Shown here: positions 55,938 through 64,000 of the stretch, one piece after another
Layout: the number at the start of each line of letters is the position of its first letter
How positions within the stretch are numbered: the stretch's first letter is position 1
Position numbers and translations under genes: made by a program
Assembly (NCBI RefSeq): GCF_000010725.1
Contig: NC_013854.1
Span: 3,215,001 to 3,279,000 of the forward strand
Length of the DNA: 64,000 nt
Origin: Azospirillum sp. B510
GTDB taxonomy: Bacteria; Pseudomonadota; Alphaproteobacteria; Azospirillales; Azospirillaceae
Reading direction: 5' to 3'
The notes under the pieces: model-generated
The model's input: the letters and a program-made list of their open reading frames with translations, nothing else
Database searches by the model: none
What the model was told of the DNA's origin: nothing

Positions 55938-57551
55938 TTGACCGCCACCGACACCCTGCCCGTCCCGGCCCGGCTGGGCCGCGTTTCCGCGCGGCTGGCC
56001 GCACTGGCCGGCTGGCGCCGGCTGGCCGCCGCGGCGTTGCTGGGCGGGCTTGCCACCCTGGCGCTGCCGCCGGCCAATGTCGTGCCGGTTCTGCTGATCG
56101 CCTTTCCCGGCCTGCTCTGGCTGTTGCAGGGGGTCGCGACGACGCGGGGCGCCTTCGCCGTCGGCTGGTTCTTCGGCTTCGGCCATCATCTTCTCGGTCT
56201 CTATTGGATCAGCGCGGCGCTGTTCACTGACATCGAGCGTTTCTGGTGGGCCCTGCCGCTGTCGGCGGTCGGGCTGCCGATCCTGCTGGCGATGTTCAGC
56301 GGTGGCGCCACCCTGACCTTCCAGCTGCTGCGCCGGCGCGGCTTCGGCGCCGGGCTGGCGCGGCCGCTGCTGTTCGCGGCCTGCTGGTGCCTGTGGGAAT
56401 GGCTGCGCGGCCATGTCTTCACCGGTTTCCCGTGGAACCTGGCCGGCTATGGCTGGGTCGGGGTGCTGCCGGTGCTGCAAACCGCCTCGCTGGTCGGCAT
56501 CTATGGGCTGACCCTGCTGACCGTGCTGGTGGCCGCCCTGCCCGCCACCTTGCCCGACCGCGACACAACGCCGCGCCGCGCCCGGGCCGCCGTCGCCGCC
56601 GGTCTGGCGTTGCTGGCGCTGCTGGGCGGTTGGGGCGCCTGGCGGCTGGCCGGCGCGATCGACGAGCCGGTGCCGGGCATCCGGCTGCGGCTGGTCCAGG
56701 CGGCGATCGACCAGCGGCTGAAATGGGCGCCGAGCGAACGGGTGCAGAATTTCCAGAGCCATCTCGCCCTGTCCGCCGCCCCGCCCTCGGACCCTTCGGC
56801 CCCGCCGCCCAACCTCATCATCTGGCCGGAAACCGCCGTCCCCTTCTTCGTGGAGGAGGATGCGCGGGTGCGCCAGGCGATGGCCTCGGTCACGCCGCCG
56901 GGCGGGCTGCTGATCACCGGGGCGCCGCGGACCACGTTGGGTGCCGATGGCGAGCGCCGCTATTTCAATGGCATGGTGGCGGTGGACGGCAGCGGCGCCG
57001 TGGTCGCCGACTATGACAAGTTCCACCTCGTTCCCTTCGGCGAATACATGCCGCTGCGGCAATGGCTGCCGGTCGGCGCCATCGCCGGCAATGGGGCGGA
57101 ATTCTCCCCCGGCACCGGCCCGCGCACCCTGCATCTGGACAGCCATGTGGCCGGACTGCCCTCCTTCAGCCCGCTGATCTGTTACGAGAGCATCTTTCCC
57201 GGCGCCGTGGTCGATGGCGCCGACCGCCCGCGCTGGCTCCTCAATCTGACCAATGACGCCTGGTACGGCCGCACCGCCGGCCCGCACCAGCATTTCGCCA
57301 TCAACCAGGTCCGCGCGGTCGAGGAAGGGCTGCCGCTGGTCCGGGTGGCGAATACGGGAATATCCGGGGTGGTCGACTCGTACGGTCGTGTGCGACACTT
57401 GCTCTCACTGGGAGAGCGAGGTTTCATCGATACCACATTGCCGAAAGCGCCGGACGGCGTCACAGCCTATGCCCGTATGGGCGACTGGATTTTCGGCTTA
57501 GTGCTTCTTGGCTGTTTTTTGACGGCCTTGTCCTCGCGATATCACCGGTAA
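55938..57551 (+). CDS. lnt: Apolipoprotein N-acyltransferase
   Basis: A 537-residue inner-membrane enzyme that adds the third acyl chain to lipoproteins. Six or more N-terminal helices (residues about 20-230) precede the nitrilase domain with Glu in IIWPETAVPFF, Lys in YDKFHLVPFGEYMPL and Cys in SPLICYESIFPG. The catalytic triad is complete. A final helix (WIFGLVLLGCFLTAL) closes the protein. The TTG at 55938 has GGAG upstream; the TTG at 55872 is a weaker alternative. Confidence 0.95.
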   Translation: MTATDTLPVPARLGRVSARLAALAGWRRLAAAALLGGLATLALPPANVVPVLLIAFPGLLWLLQGVATTRGAFAVGWFFGFGHHLLGLYWISAALFTDIERFWWALPLSAVGLPILLAMFSGGATLTFQLLRRRGFGAGLARPLLFAACWCLWEWLRGHVFTGFPWNLAGYGWVGVLPVLQTASLVGIYGLTLLTVLVAALPATLPDRDTTPRRARAAVAAGLALLALLGGWGAWRLAGAIDEPVPGIRLRLVQAAIDQRLKWAPSERVQNFQSHLALSAAPPSDPSAPPPNLIIWPETAVPFFVEEDARVRQAMASVTPPGGLLITGAPRTTLGADGERRYFNGMVAVDGSGAVVADYDKFHLVPFGEYMPLRQWLPVGAIAGNGAEFSPGTGPRTLHLDSHVAGLPSFSPLICYESIFPGAVVDGADRPRWLLNLTNDAWYGRTAGPHQHFAINQVRAVEEGLPLVRVANTGISGVVDSYGRVRHLLSLGERGFIDTTLPKAPDGVTAYARMGDWIFGLVLLGCFLTALSSRYHR

Positions 57552-57620
57552 CCCAGCAATACGGGCAATCGGGCCCCCCATGTAGGTTAAGTTCGTGTAA
57601 ACGGGTTGACCGAACCGGGC

Positions 57621-57663
57621 TTGACTGCATACGTGGATATGTCGTAACTAGGTTGCACAACCT
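57621..57663 (+). promoter_or_regulatory. Promoter and dyad before the XRE regulator
   Basis: TTGACT (57621-57626), an 18-base spacer and TAACTA (57645-57650). AGGTTG-CA-CAACCT (57650-57663) overlaps the expected start site and could be the regulator's own operator. Confidence 0.5.
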
Positions 57664-57680
57664 CTACAGGGATAAACGAG

Positions 57681-58175
57681 ATGCAGACTGAAACTGGGGC
57701 GCCGCGCGGGCGCCGTGCGGGTGCCGGCCGTCCGAAGACCGGAAAGCCGAATCCCATCGACGTCCATGTCGGCTCCCGCGTCCGTCTTCGCCGCACTCTT
57801 CTCGGCATGAGCCAGGAGAAGCTGGGCGAGGCCATCGGCCTGACCTTCCAGCAGGTGCAGAAGTACGAGCGCGGCGCCAACCGCATCGGCGCGTCCCGCC
57901 TGTTCGACCTCAGCCGCGTTCTGGACGTGCCGGTTTCCTTCTTCTTCGACGACATGCCGGCCGAAGCGGCCGCCGCCCGCGTCGAGGATGACGACGAGGC
58001 GGGCGCGTCCGACGAGCGGTCCGCCAACACCTACGAGCCCGATCCGATGGCCAAGCGCGAGACGCTCGAACTGGTCCGCGCCTATTACAAGATCAACGAC
58101 CCGTCGGTGCGCAAGCGGCTGTTCGAGCTGACGAAAGCGGTCGCCAGCGCCGCCGTGGCCGAAGCCGCCGAGTAA
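57681..58175 (+). CDS. XRE family transcriptional regulator
   Basis: A 164-residue protein with a basic N-terminal tail (RGRRAGAGRPKTGKPN), a helix-turn-helix of Cro/C1 type (VGSRVRLRRTLLGMSQEKLG through QQVQKYERGANRIGASRL) and an acidic-then-helical C-terminal part (VRAYYKINDPSVRKRLFELT). This type lies upstream of metK in many alphaproteobacteria, and a link to methionine or SAM homeostasis is often assumed but unproven here. Confidence 0.9.
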   Translation: MQTETGAPRGRRAGAGRPKTGKPNPIDVHVGSRVRLRRTLLGMSQEKLGEAIGLTFQQVQKYERGANRIGASRLFDLSRVLDVPVSFFFDDMPAEAAAARVEDDDEAGASDERSANTYEPDPMAKRETLELVRAYYKINDPSVRKRLFELTKAVASAAVAEAAE

Positions 58176-58413
58176 CCTCCGCCGATCGTTTCACGGCCTG
58201 TATACCCACCGAACGGGGAAGGCGCGGCGCGGCCGTGCCCACCCCTTCGTGTGGAGCCGTTCTATGATCGGTCCATCGCCTTACTGCCGGTAGTCTTCTT
58301 GACCACGGCTGGATTCCTTGCCACAACCGGTGTTGGACCGGTGTCTGCGGCCGCTGTACCGGTCTGCCGTTTCGGCTCATGAAATAGCGTGCCGCCGAAT
58401 GCCGAGGTTTCCC

Positions 58414-59580
<1,167 letters not shown>

Positions 59581-59616
59581 TCGCCCCAACCGGCGCATCA
59601 CCGACATCGAAGGGAC

Positions 59617-59650
59617 GGCGGAGGCTGGAAACGGCCTCCGCTGTCTTTTT
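59617..59650 (+). terminator. Intrinsic terminator after metK
   Basis: GCGGAGGC (59618-59625) pairs perfectly with GCCTCCGC (59634-59641), followed by TGTCTTTTT. Confidence 0.85.
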
Positions 59651-59700
59651 GTATAAGCCCGTTTCGTGCCGACCCCGCTCTTCGAACCGCATCAGCCGCC

Positions 59701-60438
59701 ATGACCGACAGCAAAACCGACCAACAGACAGACAACGCTCCGCAGACCGAAACCGGAAACCGGCTGTTCGGCCGGCGCAAGGGCCGTCCCCTGCGCAAGC
59801 GCCGGACCAGCCTGATCGAGGATCTGCTGCCGCGGCTCCAGATCCCGATGCCGAAACCCGGCGACGGCCTGGACCCCGCCGGCCTGTTCGACACGCCCAA
59901 GCGCGAGGTCTGGCTGGAGATCGGCTTCGGCATGGGCCATCACCTCGCCTGGCAGGCGGGGCGCCATCCGGATGTCGGTGTCATCGGTGCCGAGCCCTTC
60001 CTCAACGGGATCGCCGGCCTGCTCGGCATGGTCGAGGACGAGACCTTGCGCAACGTGCGCGTCCATCCCGACGACGCCCGGCCGCTGCTCGACGCCCTGC
60101 CCGACGCCTCCATCGGCCGCGCCTTCGTGCTGTTCGCCGATCCCTGGCCGAAGAAGCGCCACGCCGACCGCCGCTTCATCGGGCCGGAGAATCTGCCGCG
60201 GCTGGCCCGCGTGCTGAAGGACGGGGCGGAGCTGCGCCTGGCCAGCGACGACATGGGGCTGGTGCGCTGGATGCTGGAACACACGGTGAAGCATCCCGAT
60301 TTCGAATGGACGGCCCGCCGCCCGTCGGATTGGCGTGTCCGCCCCGACGACTGGCCGGCGACCCGCTACGAGGAAAAGGCGATCGCCGCCGGCCGCAAGC
60401 CGGTCTTCATGCGTTTCGTCCGCCGTCCCCGCGCGTGA
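59701..60438 (+). CDS. trmB: tRNA (guanine-N7)-methyltransferase
   Basis: A 245-residue SAM-dependent enzyme that methylates G46 in tRNAs. Motif I is VWLEIGFGMGHHLAWQA, and the family-specific VLFADPWPKKRHADRRFI is present. The basic N-terminal tail (RRKGRPLRKRRTSL) is long. Its 3' end overlaps the convergent monooxygenase-like gene by 32 bases. Confidence 0.95.
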   Translation: MTDSKTDQQTDNAPQTETGNRLFGRRKGRPLRKRRTSLIEDLLPRLQIPMPKPGDGLDPAGLFDTPKREVWLEIGFGMGHHLAWQAGRHPDVGVIGAEPFLNGIAGLLGMVEDETLRNVRVHPDDARPLLDALPDASIGRAFVLFADPWPKKRHADRRFIGPENLPRLARVLKDGAELRLASDDMGLVRWMLEHTVKHPDFEWTARRPSDWRVRPDDWPATRYEEKAIAAGRKPVFMRFVRRPRA

Positions 60439-60766
60439 CCGGCCGCGGCGGCTTCTCCAGCGGATCCGGCATCGCGGCGAACGGAGCGGCGAAATGCTCC
60501 ACCAGCGGGAACGGGTCGTAGAAGTGATGAAGCCGCCTCTTCCACTCCGCATAGCGGTCGGAGCCGCGAAATCCTTCGGTATGGTCCTCCAGGCGCTCCC
60601 ACCACACCAGCAGCAGGTAACGGCCGCCATCCTCCAGGCAGGGCCGGACCTCCATGCCACGGAAGCCGGGTGAAGCCGCGATCAGCGGACGGGCTTCGGC
60701 CATCGCCAGTTCGAACCCGTCCCGTTCGCCCGGCCTGACGTTTAGAATCGCCGCTTCCAGGATCAT
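60407..60766 (-). CDS. Antibiotic biosynthesis monooxygenase (ABM) domain protein
   Basis: A 119-residue ferredoxin-like alpha/beta-barrel protein. It starts MILEAAILNVRPGERDGFEL and contains SPGFRGMEVRPCLEDGGRYL and LLVWWERLEDHTEGFRGSD, typical of ABM/DUF4188-like dimers. Ligand and reaction are unknown. AAAGGGG precedes the ATG. It is the only minus-strand gene in the 51-64 kb block. Confidence 0.85.
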   Translation of the reverse strand: MILEAAILNVRPGERDGFELAMAEARPLIAASPGFRGMEVRPCLEDGGRYLLLVWWERLEDHTEGFRGSDRYAEWKRRLHHFYDPFPLVEHFAAPFAAMPDPLEKPPRPVTRGDGGRNA

Positions 60767-60834
60767 TCCAGCCCCTTTCCGACACCGCCGGCACCAGTTC
60801 CGCTTGTAAAGGAACGGCGTGTTTCCGAAAAGGC

Positions 60835-60862
60835 TTGCGGCATCGGGCGGAATGACTATATT
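60835..60862 (+). promoter_or_regulatory. Promoter of the rimP-nusA leader
   Basis: TTGCGG (60835-60840), 16 bases, TATATT (60857-60862). Expected start near 60869. Confidence 0.6.
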
Positions 60863-60868
60863 GACCCT

Positions 60869-60951
60869 CTGTGAACCCATACGGATCGGCGGCCCGGGCA
60901 ACCGGGCCGGCGAGACGCTTTGCGGGTGGGCTTTTGCCCACTTATTTTTTT
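60869..60951 (+). ncRNA. Leader small RNA or attenuator upstream of rimP
   Basis: From the expected start an 83-base RNA can form GGCCCGG-GCAA-CCGGGCC (60891-60908, a GNRA tetraloop) and then GTGGGC-TTTT-GCCCAC (60926-60941) followed by TTATTTTTTT. The second is an intrinsic terminator lying 90 bases before rimP. Either rimP-nusA is attenuated, or this is a separate short transcript. Confidence 0.55.
60926..60951 (+). terminator. Intrinsic terminator inside the rimP leader
   Basis: Six GC-rich base pairs, four-base loop, then a ten-base T-rich run. It is oriented toward rimP and follows the promoter. Confidence 0.75.
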
Positions 60952-61041
60952 ATGAGCGTGTGGAAGCACGCGCTTCTTAAACCTTCTGTTGTGGAAACCT
61001 CGTCCGGTTCGATCCCGGCCGCAGGCTTTGGGTCAGGTGGA

Positions 61042-61542
61042 ATGGACGCTACAGGTCGCATCGAACAGATCATCACGCCGTCGGTCGAAGCCATGGGCTA
61101 TGAGGTCGTGCGCGTACAGATCTCCGGCGGCCAGCGGGCGGTTCTCCAGATCATGGCGGAGCGCGCCGACGGCGCGCCCATGACTGTCGAGGATTGCGCC
61201 GACATCAGCCGCTCCGTCTCCGCCCTTCTCGATGTGGAAGACCCGATCCGCGAGGCCTACACGCTGGAGGTCAGCTCGCCCGGCATCGACCGGCCGCTGA
61301 CCCGGCTCAAGGATTTCGAGCGCTTCGCCGGCTTCGAAGCCCGGCTGGAAAGCCGCATGGCCATCGATGGCCGCAAGCGCTTCAAGGGCATGCTGAAGGG
61401 CGTCGAGGACGGCCTCGTGTGCATCGATACCGAACAGGGAGCCGCCCGGCTGGAGTTCGACAACATCCTGCGCGCCAAGCTGGTGCTGACGGACGATCTG
61501 ATCCGCGCCAGCCAGGAGCAGCAGGACGGGCCGCACAACTGA
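61042..61542 (+). CDS. rimP: Ribosome maturation factor RimP
   Basis: A 166-residue protein needed for 30S assembly. The N-terminal domain contains [19 protein letters not shown] and [20 protein letters not shown], and the linker [20 protein letters not shown] is diagnostic. The ATG at 61042 was chosen because the in-frame GTG at 60871 would translate the leader and terminator. The nusA gene follows after 135 bases. Confidence 0.95.
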   Translation: MDATGRIEQIITPSVEAMGYEVVRVQISGGQRAVLQIMAERADGAPMTVEDCADISRSVSALLDVEDPIREAYTLEVSSPGIDRPLTRLKDFERFAGFEARLESRMAIDGRKRFKGMLKGVEDGLVCIDTEQGAARLEFDNILRAKLVLTDDLIRASQEQQDGPHN

Positions 61543-61628
61543 CCGGCCCGTCCGCGAGGACGAAGACGCCGCGACGCGCCCCCCGATCGCCGAACGAATA
61601 GCCCGCCACCGACATCCCGCCGACCGGA

Positions 61629-61659
61629 CATCACGCAAGACCGGCATCACGCAAGACCG
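61629..61659 (+). repeat. Direct repeat between rimP and nusA
   Basis: CATCACGCAAGACCG occurs at 61629-61643 and 61645-61659, a local duplication in the 135-base spacer. No function evident. Confidence 0.6.
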
Positions 61660-61677
61660 ACCCAGGAAGTGTAACGG

Positions 61678-63210
61678 ATGGAACTGCTGCAAGTCGCTGA
61701 CGCGGTCGCCCGCGAAAAGAACATCGACCGGGACGAAGTCCTGGAGGCGATGGAACAGGCGATTCAGAAGGCCGGCCGCTCCAAGTATGGCCACGAGCAC
61801 GACATCCGCGCCCGCATCGACCGCAAGACCGGCGACATCCATCTGACCCGCCACCTGGAGGTGGTCGAAACGGTGGAGAACGAGGCGACCCAGGTCACCC
61901 TGCCCTACGCCCAGCGCCGCAAGGCCGGCGCCAAGCTCGGCGATTTCCTGGTCGATCCGCTGCCACCGATCGATTTCGGCCGCATCGCCGCCCAGACCGC
62001 CAAGCAGGTGATCGTCCAGAAGGTGCGCGACGCCGAGCGCAAGCGCCAGTTCAACGAGTACAAGGACCGCAACGGCGAGATCGTCAACGGTCTGGTCAAG
62101 CGCGTCGAATACGGCAACGTCACCGTCGATCTGGGCCGCGCCGAAGCGATCCTGCGCCGCGACGAGCTGCTGCCGCGCGAGCATTTCAAGAACGGCGACC
62201 GTGTGCGCGCCTATATCTTCGACGTCCGCGAGGAACCGCGCGGGCCCCAGATCTTCCTGTCGCGCACCCATCCGATGTTCATGGCGAAGCTGTTCGCCCA
62301 GGAAGTGCCGGAAATCTACGACGGCATCATCGAGATCAAGGCGGTCGCCCGCGATCCGGGCAGCCGCGCCAAGATCGCCGTTCTGAGCCACGACAGCTCC
62401 ATCGATCCGGTGGGCGCCTGCGTCGGCATGCGCGGCAGCCGCGTCCAGGCGGTCGTCGGCGAGCTTCAGGGCGAGAAGATCGACATCATTCCGTGGAACG
62501 GCGAGGCACCGACCTTCGTGGTCAACGCCCTCGCCCCGGCCGAGGTCGCCAAGGTCGTTCTCGACGACGACAACCACCGCATCGAGGTGGTGGTGCCCGA
62601 CGACCAGCTGTCGCTGGCCATCGGCCGCCGCGGCCAGAATGTCCGCCTCGCCTCGATGCTGACCGGCTGGGACATCGACATCCTGACCGAACAGGAGGAG
62701 TCGGAGCGCCGGTCCGAGGAGATCCACAACCGCTCCGCCCTGTTCATGCAGGCGCTGGACGTCGATGACGTGATCGCGCATCTGCTGGTCGCCGAAGGCT
62801 TCACCTCGGTGGAGGAGATCGCCTTCGTCGAGACCGAGGAGCTGGCCGAGATCGAAGGCTTCGACGAGTCGGTCGCCGACGAGCTGAAGCAGCGCGCGCT
62901 CGCCTTCCTCGACGTGCAGGACGAGCAGGCCAACCTGCGCCGTCTGGAGCTGGGCGTCGAGGACATCGTCGCCGAGCTGACTGGCTTCAACGCCACGCAA
63001 CTGGTGAAGCTGGGCGAGAACGGCGTGAAGACGCTGGATGATCTGGCCGATCTGGCCGGCGACGAGCTGGTCGAGATCCTCGGCAAGGACGGCCCCTCGG
63101 AGGAGGAGGCGAACGCGATCATCATGGCCGCGCGCGCCCACTGGTTCGAGGGTGAGGAACAGGGCGCCACCGCCGAAGGCTCGGCGGATGGTCAGGGCGC
63201 GCAGGCCTGA
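61678..63210 (+). CDS. nusA: Transcription termination/antitermination factor NusA
   Basis: A 510-residue protein: N-terminal RNA-polymerase-binding domain (1-125), S1 domain (about 130-200, [20 protein letters not shown]), two KH domains (to about 345, with [20 protein letters not shown] and [15 protein letters not shown]), and two C-terminal helix-hairpin-helix repeats ([40 protein letters not shown]). It modulates pausing, termination and antitermination. The ylxR gene follows. Confidence 0.97.
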   Translation: MELLQVADAVAREKNIDRDEVLEAMEQAIQKAGRSKYGHEHDIRARIDRKTGDIHLTRHLEVVETVENEATQVTLPYAQRRKAGAKLGDFLVDPLPPIDFGRIAAQTAKQVIVQKVRDAERKRQFNEYKDRNGEIVNGLVKRVEYGNVTVDLGRAEAILRRDELLPREHFKNGDRVRAYIFDVREEPRGPQIFLSRTHPMFMAKLFAQEVPEIYDGIIEIKAVARDPGSRAKIAVLSHDSSIDPVGACVGMRGSRVQAVVGELQGEKIDIIPWNGEAPTFVVNALAPAEVAKVVLDDDNHRIEVVVPDDQLSLAIGRRGQNVRLASMLTGWDIDILTEQEESERRSEEIHNRSALFMQALDVDDVIAHLLVAEGFTSVEEIAFVETEELAEIEGFDESVADELKQRALAFLDVQDEQANLRRLELGVEDIVAELTGFNATQLVKLGENGVKTLDDLADLAGDELVEILGKDGPSEEEANAIIMAARAHWFEGEEQGATAEGSADGQGAQA

Positions 63211-63284
63211 CCGGCGGCAATGCCGGTTGGAACTGCGCCCGACAGGAACGATTATTCGGGACCGCGCGAGCGGATGACGATCGG

Positions 63285-64000
63285 ATGACCGAACGGAACG
63301 ACGAACGGACACCGACCGCCGCCGCGGATGCGGTGCCGGATCAGGAATTGGCACAGGACGAGGGTGCCGGGACGGAGCATCTGCCGGCCGACGACGAGAA
63401 GGGGCCTCTGCGCCGCTGCATCGCGTCGGGCACGGTCGGGCCGAAGGAGGGCATGATCCGCTTCGTGATCAGCCCCGACGGCGAGGTGGTGCCGGATCTG
63501 GAGGAACGTCTGCCCGGCCGCGGCCTTTGGGTCACGGCCGATCGGGATGCCCTGGCGAAGGCCATGGGCAAATCCGTTTTCGCCAAGGCGGCCCGTCGGG
63601 GGGTGAAAGTACCGCCCGATCTGGCCGAGAGGCTTGAACGGCTGCTGGAACGCCGCTGTCTGCACGCGTTGGGCCTTGCCCGCCGTGCCAGCCACGTCCT
63701 GGCGGGGTATGAGAAGGTGCGCGAGGCGTTGAGGGCCAACCAGGTCGGCCGTGCGGGTCCCCCGCCGGCCCTGCTGGTCGAGGCCGCGGACGGCTCGCTG
63801 GACCAGCGCGGCAAGGTGACGGCGCTCGCGCCGTCGCTGCCGGTGATCGACCTGTTCGAATCCGCGGCCTTGGCCGCGGCGCTCGGGCGCGATCACGCGG
63901 TGCACGCCGTGGTGGCGCGGGGCAGGCTGGCCGCAGGGCTGGCCCGCGATGCGGCACGCCTGAAGGGGTTGAAAGGCCCCCAAGGGGACCGGAACGCGCA
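63285..64000 (+). CDS. ylxR: YlxR (DUF448) / L7Ae-like RNA-binding protein, 3' end cut
   Basis: The frame runs off the window after 238 codons. An acidic N-terminus (about 40 residues) leads to a DUF448 domain (LRRCIASGTVGPKEGMIRFV; LPGRGLWVTADRDALAKAM) fused to an L7Ae-like domain (LHALGLARRASHVLAGYEKV). This fusion is typical of alphaproteobacteria, between nusA and infB. RNA binding or nucleoid association is inferred. Confidence 0.88.
   Translation, partial: MTERNDERTPTAAADAVPDQELAQDEGAGTEHLPADDEKGPLRRCIASGTVGPKEGMIRFVISPDGEVVPDLEERLPGRGLWVTADRDALAKAMGKSVFAKAARRGVKVPPDLAERLERLLERRCLHALGLARRASHVLAGYEKVREALRANQVGRAGPPPALLVEAADGSLDQRGKVTALAPSLPVIDLFESAALAAALGRDHAVHAVVARGRLAAGLARDAARLKGLKGPQGDRNA

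Noticed and set aside
58176..58413. SAM-responsive riboswitch upstream of metK
   Set aside because: The leader has ACCGGT palindromes but I could not place the conserved pseudoknot elements of SAM-II or SAM/SAH classes.

Overview
The window is GC-rich, densely packed bacterial chromosome. Gene content and order point to an alphaproteobacterium of the Azospirillum type (Rhodospirillales). The evidence is the block lnt - XRE regulator - metK - trmB - rimP - nusA - ylxR, the block lpoA-like / rsmI / yraN / sirB1-like / gshB, the block miaB - phoH-like - ybeY - corC - lnt, and many GTG/TTG starts. The genus is an inference; no rRNA is present. Almost everything is ordinary chromosomal backbone.

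Layout. 0-5 kb: a truncated minus-strand gene, a FemAB-like acyltransferase, motA (no motB beside it), a secreted glutathione peroxidase, and ccmB/ccmA. 4.4-5.0 kb is a gene-free gap with a candidate minus-strand small RNA. 5-10.2 kb: an AspT/YidE-type transporter and a four-gene polar amino acid ABC importer closed by a bidirectional terminator. 10.2-14.6 kb: an LpoA-like lipoprotein, rsmI, yraN, a SirB1-like protein and gshB. 14.6-17.0 kb is an AT-rich patch: a membrane/GAF protein gene cut by a complete IS5-family element with a TCA target duplication, plus a 66-residue orphan. 17.2-20.1 kb: trpS, a pyroglutamyl-peptidase homologue lacking its catalytic cysteine, a MarR regulator, and tiny ORFs including a DUF1127 protein. 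20.2-24.6 kb (minus): chemoreceptor, TonB-dependent receptor and YfiR-like periplasmic protein, a possible signalling set.

25-36 kb: an alpha/beta hydrolase, comM, a FadL-type porin, a split YeeE/YedE transporter, a creatininase-family amidohydrolase, hrcA-grpE, a CheY-like regulator, a DUF1848 protein, a NifU-type Fe-S protein and a universal stress protein. 36-44 kb: a TIGR02186 membrane protein with a TauE exporter, two divergent membrane-anchored coiled-coil proteins, a PfkB kinase, an EI24 membrane protein, a bactofilin, nth, and two small proteins. 44-51.6 kb: an iron-permease-like protein, a YbiO-like mechanosensitive channel, a sulfite-oxidase-like enzyme, tRNA-Arg(CCU), ybaK, folE, apaG and a GNAT acetyltransferase.

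51.8-64 kb is the housekeeping run miaB to ylxR (translation, RNA maturation, envelope lipoprotein acylation, S-adenosylmethionine synthesis, transcription elongation). The rimP-nusA operon appears to start with a promoter followed by an intrinsic terminator, implying attenuation or a leader small RNA. Outside the AT-rich patch there is little sign of recent transfer. No CRISPR array, prophage or obvious defence island is visible. The points most worth checking are the two candidate small RNAs or attenuators, the cysteine-less peptidase homologue, the chemoreceptor/TonB/YfiR set, the IS-split gene, and a dispersed 16-bp intergenic motif.
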